Source: an uncultured Oscillospiraceae bacterium
GTDB lineage: Bacteria > Bacillota > Clostridia > Oscillospirales > Oscillospiraceae
Direction of reading: 5' to 3'
Assembly: GCA_934590355.1 (NCBI GenBank)
Contig: CAKTOX010000032.1
Span: 1 to 17,819, forward strand
DNA: 17,819 bases
Shown: positions 13,037 through 17,819 of the stretch, in pieces
Numbering within the stretch: the first letter of the stretch is position 1
How the letters are laid out: each line of letters begins with the position of its first letter
Program-made: the position numbers and the translations under genes
The notes under the pieces: model-generated
What the model saw: only the letters and a program-made list of their open reading frames with translations
What the model was told of the DNA's origin: nothing
The model's database searches: none

Positions 13037-13815
13037 TCAATATGAATAACGCTCTGCATGAGCTCCTGTGCGGTGACGTTGGGATTGTGGTAGTGCTCGC
13101 GCTTGACGCTCTTTTCGGTCAGGGTGATGGCATCCTTGGGGCAGTATTGCAGGCAGCTCAGGCACTGTATGCAGTCCGTGCCGAATACGGGCTTGCCGTT
13201 TTCAAAGCGGATATTTCCCTTCGGGCAGAGCTTTTCGCACTGGCGGCAGCCTATGCAGGCGTCGGTGACGGCAAATTTCTTCGCCTTGCCGATTGCAAGC
13301 TTAGGCCAAACCTTGCTCTCAAGCTGGTTGAGCCCCATTTTGGGAGGAGACTTCTTGCTCTTTTCGCCGGCGAGAATGCTCTTGACGAGCTTCTTTGCCG
13401 CGCGCTCACTGCGCTTTTGAGCCATTGCGGGGGTGACGGGCGGCATCATGAGATGATGCGGGAAAAGCCAGATGCACGAGCACTGATGTGAAAGCCCGCG
13501 CCAAAGATCGAGCTTGAAGTGCTTGTCGATTTTATACGGGCCGCAGCCGAGGTAGCCCGCGTACTGTCCGACCGCGAACACATATGCGTCGGGGGAGATG
13601 CGGATGTAATCGAGAAACTCCTCGACGTCGCCGGGCAGACCGCCGCCGTAGCAGGGGACGATGAAGCCGACGCGCTGCGCATCACGCACGTCGGTCACGG
13701 TGGGAGCCTTGCGCATCATGACTATGTCCGTGTCGCCCAAGCCCTTGGCGACGTTTTTTGCAAAGTCAAGGCAGTTGCCGCTTCCAGAATAGCAGAATAT
13801 TACGTTTTTGCTCAT
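13033..13815 (-). CDS. EFR1-type flavodoxin-ferredoxin fusion protein
   Basis: A 260-residue cytoplasmic electron-transfer protein. The N-terminus is flavodoxin-like with an FMN phosphate loop, YSGSGN at 9-14, and a second flavin-loop region around CYGGGLPGD at 55-63. The C-terminus has two [4Fe-4S] clusters of the 2x4Fe4S ferredoxin type: Cys187-190-193-197 (CIGCRQCEKLCP) and Cys215-218-221-225 (CIQCLSCLQYCP). This matches what databases call EFR1-family ferredoxins, common in Clostridia; their redox partners are mostly unknown. The ATG has AAGGAG eight bases upstream. It is divergent from a TetR regulator across a 104-base gap whose central palindrome overlaps both promoters, so repression by that regulator is likely. 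Confidence 0.9.
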   Translation of the reverse strand: MSKNVIFCYSGSGNCLDFAKNVAKGLGDTDIVMMRKAPTVTDVRDAQRVGFIVPCYGGGLPGDVEEFLDYIRISPDAYVFAVGQYAGYLGCGPYKIDKHFKLDLWRGLSHQCSCIWLFPHHLMMPPVTPAMAQKRSERAAKKLVKSILAGEKSKKSPPKMGLNQLESKVWPKLAIGKAKKFAVTDACIGCRQCEKLCPKGNIRFENGKPVFGTDCIQCLSCLQYCPKDAITLTEKSVKREHYHNPNVTAQELMQSVIHID

Positions 13816-13855
13816 TGTGTTTGCTCCTTTTTACTCAAAATTATTTCATGATGAG

Positions 13856-13885
13856 ATTGTAACACAAATGTTTTTGTGATACAAT
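13856..13885. promoter_or_regulatory. Palindromic TetR operator overlapping two divergent promoters
   Basis: TTGTAACACAAA (13857-13868) and TTTGTGATACAA (13873-13884) form an inverted repeat with one mismatch. The same bases give TTGTAA-17-TACAAT on the plus strand (-35 13857-13862, -10 13880-13885). On the minus strand they give TTGTAT-17-TACAAT (-35 13884-13879, -10 13861-13856). One bound TetR dimer would therefore block both genes. The regulator assignment is by adjacency. Confidence 0.75.
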
Positions 13886-13919
13886 AGTACCGCAACGAAA
13901 TAATACAAAGGAGCAAATA

Positions 13920-14453
13920 ATGTATCACATAAAGCAGGATAAGCGGGCGCAGGCGTCTGTTAAGCTCATATGCGACGGGCTCGGCAAGTGCCTTGAGCAG
14001 AAAAAATTCGAGGATATAAGCATCAGCGATATACAGCGCACGTCGGGAGTGAGCCGATCGACCTTTTACCGCAACTTTGACCGCATGGAGGACGTGCTAT
14101 CGCTCATGTGCGACGAGGTGTTCCGCGAGGCGTTCGGGCTTGACCATGAGAATATAAGCGGGGCGGTTTTTATGGCGTGGTCGCGCCATGCCGGCCTCAT
14201 AGAGACCATTGTCGGCATAAAGCGCAGCGATATGCTCTATGACAGCCTGCGCCGCTGTGCATCAACTTTGCGCGGCGAGCTGCCCTTTTTAGGCGACAGC
14301 GCGCTTTTTGACTATATGGCGTCTATTATCGCCTCGGCAATGATGGGCATCATGGTCACTTGGGTCGAGCGCGGCCGTCGCGAAAACGAGCAGGAGCTCA
14401 AGGAAATGATCCTCACGAGCTTCAAGGCAATGAAATATATCGGTCTGGAATAA
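13920..14453 (+). CDS. TetR/AcrR-family transcriptional regulator
   Basis: A 177-residue protein with an N-terminal TetR helix-turn-helix at about 33-55 (ISISDIQRTSGVSRSTFYRNF), followed by a helical ligand/dimerisation domain typical of the DhaS-like/TetR_C branch found in Firmicutes. The start ATG is preceded by AAAGGAG. It is transcribed away from the EFR1 ferredoxin gene and probably represses both itself and that gene through the palindrome at 13857-13884. The inducer is unknown; a redox-active or xenobiotic ligand would fit the partner. A bidirectional terminator follows the stop codon. Confidence 0.9.
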   Translation: MYHIKQDKRAQASVKLICDGLGKCLEQKKFEDISISDIQRTSGVSRSTFYRNFDRMEDVLSLMCDEVFREAFGLDHENISGAVFMAWSRHAGLIETIVGIKRSDMLYDSLRRCASTLRGELPFLGDSALFDYMASIIASAMMGIMVTWVERGRRENEQELKEMILTSFKAMKYIGLE

Positions 14454-14454
14454 C

Positions 14455-14482
14455 AAAAAAGCACCGCACAGCGGTGCTTTTT
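14455..14482. terminator. Bidirectional intrinsic terminator
   Basis: A7-GCACCGC (the A run starts at 14454) pairs with GCGGTGC-TTTTT (14471-14482) around an ACA loop. It serves the TetR gene on the plus strand and the SEDS gene on the minus strand, which end on either side. Confidence 0.9.
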
Positions 14483-14489
14483 AAGCTGT

Positions 14490-15656
14490 TTATGCTTTGT
14501 TTTTGCGGCCGAAGCGGGGAGAGGTTTTAATTCTCGGGATTATCGGGTCGGGGCGCTCGCCCTCCTCGACCATGCCGGTGTACTGAACGAAGTTCTGCTT
14601 TGGCTTAGGCCGGTATTTGACGCCCGAAACGAGTCCGACGGCCGCGTACATTGCGACTATCGAGGAGCCGCCGTAGCTGACAAACGGAAGCGTGATGCCG
14701 ATGACGGGCGTTATACCGATGCACATTCCGATATTGATAAACGTCTGGAACGCAAGCGCCGTAGCAACGCCGAAGCAGATGAGCATACCGAAGCTGCTGC
14801 CCGAGCGCAGGCCGATGATGCAGCAGCGGATGATGATGATGCTCAGAAGCACGATGATGAATATTCCGGCTATCATGCCGAGCTCTTCTCCGATGGAGGC
14901 GAAGATACAGTCCGTGTGACGTGCGTTATAGCTGCTCTGCGCGAAGCTGCCCTGACCGAAGCCGACACCCGTCCAGCGCCCCGATGCCAATGCGTCCTGA
15001 CACAGATGCATCTGCCATGTGATGCCCTGACCCGTGGGGTCGACTATGTCCGGAATGTACGGTGCGAGTATGCGCTTTTTCTGATAATCGTGCAGAATAT
15101 AGTTCCACGCCAAGGGGATAAACGCTGCGATTCCCGCCGCGCCGAGACCCATCCAGTACCATTTGACGTCCGCACATACGAGCATGACGAGAAAGATGGC
15201 AAGGAAGATAAGCGCACTGCCGAGGTCATTCGGAATAACGGTTATAAGTCCGAAATACAGCGCAAAGTGAAGGCCGAGCTTGACGAGACTCGGGAATTTA
15301 TTGAGTCTGTTCTGCTCCTTGTATCGGGACATCTGCTTGGCAATAAGTACAATAAATATGACCTTGACTATCTCAGAGGGCTGAACGCCGATGCCGAAAA
15401 AGCGGTACCATGCACGCGAGCCGACCTCATCGCCCTTGCCGAAGAAGAGCAGTCCCACGATGAACAGGACGTTAAATATCGTCAGAGGCTTCCAGTTCGC
15501 GGCGATAAGATCGGGATCAATTACGGTGAAGCCGATAAATGCCATTATGCCGATAAACATTGCAAACGCCTGAACGACGACATATTTCGCCCAGCCGTAG
15601 TTTTTGGTCATGCTGTATATCATAACGATACCGAAGACGGTACATATAACACACAT
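14490..15656 (-). CDS. RodA/FtsW/SpoVE-type SEDS peptidoglycan polymerase (start uncertain)
   Basis: A polytopic membrane protein of 388 residues from ATG 15656. SEDS hallmarks are GSRAWYRFFGIGVQPSEIVK (79-98), PNDLGSAL with Asp144 at the polymerase aspartate position, RHTDCIFASIGEELG (246-260) and GITLPFVSYGGSS near the end. SEDS proteins polymerise lipid II glycan strands for elongation, division or sporulation. RodA is favoured by the sequence style, but FtsW/SpoVE are not excluded. The frame stays open upstream to 15734 and encodes a natural RodA N-terminus (IKDFFKRADIFLLV) directly before Met 15656. That Met has no RBS and would cut into the first helix. No ATG, GTG or TTG is in frame upstream, so the true start is a rare codon (ATT 15698 or ATC 15719), or there is a sequence error. 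Confidence 0.88.
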   Translation of the reverse strand: MCVICTVFGIVMIYSMTKNYGWAKYVVVQAFAMFIGIMAFIGFTVIDPDLIAANWKPLTIFNVLFIVGLLFFGKGDEVGSRAWYRFFGIGVQPSEIVKVIFIVLIAKQMSRYKEQNRLNKFPSLVKLGLHFALYFGLITVIPNDLGSALIFLAIFLVMLVCADVKWYWMGLGAAGIAAFIPLAWNYILHDYQKKRILAPYIPDIVDPTGQGITWQMHLCQDALASGRWTGVGFGQGSFAQSSYNARHTDCIFASIGEELGMIAGIFIIVLLSIIIIRCCIIGLRSGSSFGMLICFGVATALAFQTFINIGMCIGITPVIGITLPFVSYGGSSIVAMYAAVGLVSGVKYRPKPKQNFVQYTGMVEEGERPDPIIPRIKTSPRFGRKNKA

Positions 15657-15778
15657 GACGAGCAGGAATATATCCGCCCGTTTGAAGAAGTCTTTAATTT
15701 TGTATGATGATCTGCTGATCTCCGCCGCCGCCCTTCAAAATGCTTTATCTTACAAATATTCGTGATTTGACGCGTTAC

Positions 15779-15804
15779 ATTTTAGCATATTATTGCCCTT
15801 TACG
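15779..15804. promoter_or_regulatory. Weak candidate promoter of the SEDS gene (minus strand)
   Basis: On the minus strand, TAAAAT (15784-15779) is preceded after 17 bases by TTGCGT (near 15807-15802), a poor -35. Its start near 15772 would give a leader of about 70 bases. It overlaps the -35 of the tsaE promoter. Confidence 0.3.
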
Positions 15805-15828
15805 CAATGCAGTATATTGTGGTATAAT
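15799..15828 (+). promoter_or_regulatory. Extended -10 promoter of tsaE-tsaB
   Basis: A consensus TATAAT (15823-15828) is preceded by TGG, giving an extended -10. A partial -35, TTTACG (15799-15804), is 18 bases upstream. The predicted start is near 15835, about 34 bases before the tsaE ATG. Confidence 0.65.
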
Positions 15829-15868
15829 CGGAATTCAGAAAAAGTTCAAAAAATCCGGAGGTGAGACA

Positions 15869-16291
15869 ATGCAGACGTATATAAGCCGCAGCGAGGCTGA
15901 GACCGAGATGATAGGCGAGCGTTTTGCAAAGCAGCTCACCGGCGGCACCGTCGTTGCAATGTACGGCGACCTCGGCGCGGGAAAGACCGCCTTTGTGCGC
16001 GGTATGGCGCGCGGCATGGGGCTTTCCTGCCGCGTATCCAGCCCGACGTTCACCATCGTAAACGAGTACGAGGGAGAGCGGGAGCTCATTCATTTTGATA
16101 TGTACCGTCTTGAGAGCGCGGACGAGCTGTTTGACATCGGCTGGGAGGATTATCTCGCGCGCGGCGCCGTTTGTGCCGTTGAATGGAGCGAGAAGGTCGA
16201 GGATGCGTTCTTTGGCGACGAAACCGTTGTTCGCATCGAAAAGCTCTCGGATACGGAGCGAAAAATCACTGTTGAGGAGGGAAAAGCATAA
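15869..16291 (+). CDS. tsaE: tRNA threonylcarbamoyladenosine biosynthesis ATPase TsaE
   Basis: A 140-residue P-loop ATPase that works with TsaB and TsaD to make the t6A modification at position 37 of ANN-decoding tRNAs. The Walker A motif GDLGAGKT is at 33-40. It is followed by SSPTFTIVNEY, HFDMYRL and the EWSEK block, all characteristic. ATG 15869 is chosen because GGAGGTGA (15857-15864) lies five bases upstream and the length fits. The frame extends back to 15740, but the promoter lies inside that extension. Its stop overlaps the tsaB start by one base (TAATG). Confidence 0.95.
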   Translation: MQTYISRSEAETEMIGERFAKQLTGGTVVAMYGDLGAGKTAFVRGMARGMGLSCRVSSPTFTIVNEYEGERELIHFDMYRLESADELFDIGWEDYLARGAVCAVEWSEKVEDAFFGDETVVRIEKLSDTERKITVEEGKA

Positions 16292-16971
16292 TGCTGATAC
16301 TCGCAATCGAATCCTCCGCAAAAGCCGCATCGGTCGCGCTGACGGAGGATGAGCGACTCATCGCACAGTACACACAGTGCAGCGGACTCACTCACAGCCG
16401 TACCCTGCTGCCGATGGTGGACGATATGCTTAAAAATACTGAAAATACGATTGCCGGCGTTGATCTTATCGCCGTTGCCCACGGTCCGGGGTCTTTTACC
16501 GGGATCAGGATAGGTGTTTCCACCGTTAAAGGACTTGCATGGGCGGCAGATAAGAGGTGCGTCGGCGTTTCTACGCTCGAGGCTATGGCGTGGCACGGAG
16601 TGTCCGCAGAGGGGCTCATATGCCCCGTGATGGACGCAAGACGCAGCCAGGTATATAACGCGCTGTTTGAGATAAAAGACGGCAGACCCGTAAGGCAGTG
16701 CGCAGACCGCGCCGTTTCCCTCGATGAGCTTGCCCGCGAGATCGACGGCAAAAACGCCTTCCTCACGGGCGACGGAGCCATGCTCACCTACGAGCACATG
16801 AAAAAGCTCGGCATCGCATGCCGCGTTGCGCCGCAAAACCTCGTTTACCAGAGCGCATGGGGCGTTGCGATGGCGGCACTGGATAAAGCGCCCGGCACCG
16901 CCGATGACCTGCTGCCCGTGTATCTGCGCCTGAGCCAGGCCGAGCGCGAGCGTCAGGAGCGCATGAAGTAA
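16291..16971 (+). CDS. tsaB: tRNA threonylcarbamoyladenosine biosynthesis protein TsaB
   Basis: A 226-residue member of the ASKHA fold (YeaZ/TsaB), a non-catalytic partner of TsaD in t6A synthesis. Visible features are LAIESSAKAASVAL at the N-terminus, LTHSRTLLP near 33-41, HGPGSFTGIRIG at 64-75 and PVMDARRSQVY. GAGGAGG (16274-16280) precedes the start and the gene overlaps tsaE by one base, so translation is coupled. In many Firmicutes rimI and tsaD follow; here upp follows after 86 bases, so those genes must be elsewhere. Confidence 0.94.
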   Translation: MLILAIESSAKAASVALTEDERLIAQYTQCSGLTHSRTLLPMVDDMLKNTENTIAGVDLIAVAHGPGSFTGIRIGVSTVKGLAWAADKRCVGVSTLEAMAWHGVSAEGLICPVMDARRSQVYNALFEIKDGRPVRQCADRAVSLDELAREIDGKNAFLTGDGAMLTYEHMKKLGIACRVAPQNLVYQSAWGVAMAALDKAPGTADDLLPVYLRLSQAERERQERMK

Positions 16972-17057
16972 CAGGCAATATCCCGCCGTATAGAAACCGG
17001 CTTGCCGGTGTATATAAATAGGCTCCGTTCAGGAGCGGACTAAAAAGGAGAATTATC
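16972..17057 (+). other. tsaB-upp spacer with two small hairpins
   Basis: ACCGGC-TT-GCCGGT (17006-17019 region start near 16995) and GCTCC-GTTCA-GGAGC (17022-17036) form two short stems before the upp RBS (AAGGAG). Neither is followed by a T run. TATAAA near 17013-17018 lacks a usable -35. The spacer could be an untranslated leader or a processing site. No PyrR-type element is recognisable. Confidence 0.35.
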
Positions 17058-17687
17058 ATGAGCAAGGTATGCGTATTCGATCATCCCCTTATCCAGCACA
17101 AGCTGTCCATCCTCAGAGACAAGGGCACCTCCGTTAAGGAATTCAGAGAGCTTGTTTCCGAGATAGCAATGCTTATGTGCTATGAAGCAACGCGAGATCT
17201 CCCCCTCGAAGAGGTGCAGGTCGAGACTCCCGTCGCAATGGCGACCGTAAAGCGCATCGCGGGCAAGAAGCTGGCGATAGTACCCATCCTGCGCGCAGGT
17301 CTCGGTATGGTTGACGGCATGGTCAGCATGATGCCCAACGTCAAGGTCGGCCACATCGGCCTGTTCCGCGATCCGGAGACCCTCGAGCCGGTAAAGTACT
17401 ACTTCAAGATGCCGCCCGATATCGACGAAAGAGACGTTATCGTTGTTGACCCCATGCTCGCTACCGGCGGCTCTGCCTCCGCTGCGATCAAGTTCCTCAA
17501 GGACGACGGCGTAAAGCATATCAAGCTCATGTGCATCATCGGCGCTCCCGAAGGCGTTGAGCGTATGCAGGCAGACCATCCCGACGTTGACATCTACGTT
17601 GCGGCTCTTGACGACCACCTCAACGAGCACGGCTACATCGTCCCCGGTCTGGGCGACGCCGGCGACCGCATCTTCGGCACAAAGTAA
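17058..17687 (+). CDS. upp: Uracil phosphoribosyltransferase
   Basis: A 209-residue cytoplasmic pyrimidine-salvage enzyme that converts uracil and PRPP to UMP. The PRPP-binding loop VDPMLATGGSA has its acidic residue at Asp131 and TGG at 136-138. Other family blocks are VPILRAGLGMVDG and the C-terminal uracil-binding segment IVPGLGDAGDRIFGTK. The length is exactly that of the family. AAAAGGAG lies before the ATG with normal spacing. A strong hairpin terminator follows the stop codon. Confidence 0.97.
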   Translation: MSKVCVFDHPLIQHKLSILRDKGTSVKEFRELVSEIAMLMCYEATRDLPLEEVQVETPVAMATVKRIAGKKLAIVPILRAGLGMVDGMVSMMPNVKVGHIGLFRDPETLEPVKYYFKMPPDIDERDVIVVDPMLATGGSASAAIKFLKDDGVKHIKLMCIIGAPEGVERMQADHPDVDIYVAALDDHLNEHGYIVPGLGDAGDRIFGTK

Positions 17688-17702
17688 CTCGGCTAAATAG
17701 AA

Positions 17703-17746
17703 AATCCCCGAGCTGTTCAAAATGAACAGCTCGGGGATTCGTTTTG
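17703..17746 (+). terminator. Intrinsic terminator of upp
   Basis: A perfect 17-bp stem has arms at 17703-17719 and 17723-17739 (core CCCCGAGCTGTTCA) and an AAA loop. It is followed by CGTTTTG. The stem is very stable, although the T run is short. Confidence 0.88.
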
Positions 17747-17754
17747 CCAGCAGC

Positions 17755-17819
17755 AAAGGCAACCACTAGCTATGCTAGTGGAAGAGGAGAGCTTATAGCG
17801 AGGAAAGAAGTAGACAAAA
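17755..17819 (+). mobile_element. Probable left end of an IS200/IS605-type element (partial)
   Basis: A hairpin CCACTAGC-TAT-GCTAGTGG (17763-17781) is followed by a purine-rich leader with an RBS-like GAGGAAAG near 17800, and the window stops at ACAAAA. This matches my memory of IS200/IS605 left ends in Clostridia, where a small imperfect-palindrome hairpin precedes tnpA by 30-40 bases. The tnpA ATG would start at or just after the window edge. No transposase residue is visible, so this is inferred. Confidence 0.5.

Noticed and set aside
13042..13491. Plus-strand 149-codon frame opposite the EFR1 ferredoxin
   Set aside because: The minus strand carries two intact Cys clusters and a good RBS. 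The plus frame is Ala/Leu-rich with no motif.
15740..15868. N-terminal extension of tsaE back to ATG 15740
   Set aside because: The extension contains the extended -10 promoter. The strong RBS and family length fit ATG 15869.
17040..17762. Minus-strand 240-codon frame opposite upp
   Set aside because: It is the shadow of upp and runs through the upp terminator stem. It has no RBS and no domain.
1..17819. CRISPR arrays, tRNA or rRNA genes
   Set aside because: I saw no regularly spaced direct repeats, no cloverleaf with a TTC loop and CCA-type acceptor, and no conserved rRNA segments on either strand.

Overview
The window looks like chromosomal DNA from a Gram-positive gut Firmicute of the Clostridia, most likely Oscillospiraceae/Ruminococcaceae. 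The reasons are a fairly GC-rich clostridial codon style, GGAGG-type ribosome binding sites, the gene set (RNase Y, an EFR1-type ferredoxin, a CPBP protease, a TagF-like glycerophosphotransferase, a bacterial PMT-family mannosyltransferase) and IS200/IS605-like sequence at both edges. The taxonomy is inferred from gene content, not from a marker gene.

Layout. 1-490: AT-rich, mobile-looking DNA. It holds what looks like the right end of an IS200/IS605-type element with a hairpin terminator, a near-consensus promoter, a 35-codon ORF, and a compact, strongly structured non-coding segment (about 288-480) that resembles the HEARO/omega RNA class but has no IscB gene beside it. 546-2247: a zinc alcohol dehydrogenase and a CPBP membrane protease. 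2340-6860: a cell-envelope operon. It has a membrane-anchored CDP-glycerol glycerophosphotransferase-like enzyme, a 919-residue fusion of a YidC/Oxa1-like domain to a polytopic membrane segment and an LtaS-like sulfatase-fold domain, and a short chimeric ORF that joins the start of a LicC-like nucleotidyltransferase to the end of a LicB/EamA-like permease. A bidirectional terminator closes it. 6908-10267 (minus): a membrane-anchored DUF4015-like glycoside-hydrolase fold protein, ribose-5-phosphate isomerase B, and a PMT-family mannosyltransferase carrying an inserted discoidin-like domain. 10377-12250: RNase Y with a long leader and two terminators. 12259-12972 (minus): a 33-aa small protein gene with its own promoter and RBS, and an unrecognised 122-aa protein. 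13033-14453: a divergent EFR1-ferredoxin/TetR pair sharing one palindromic operator-promoter. 14490-15656 (minus): a RodA/FtsW-type SEDS protein with an unresolved start. 15869-17687: tsaE, tsaB and upp, then a terminator and what looks like the left end of another IS200/IS605 element.

The most unusual content is the 2340-6860 locus. A TagF-like polymer-forming enzyme, a polymerase/transferase-like extracellular domain physically fused to a YidC-like domain, and a Lic-type remnant together suggest a teichoic-acid-like, possibly phosphocholine-related surface polymer pathway that has lost part of its decoration genes. The orphan HEARO-like RNA is the second unusual item. Both readings rest on motif recognition by eye and need profile searches.
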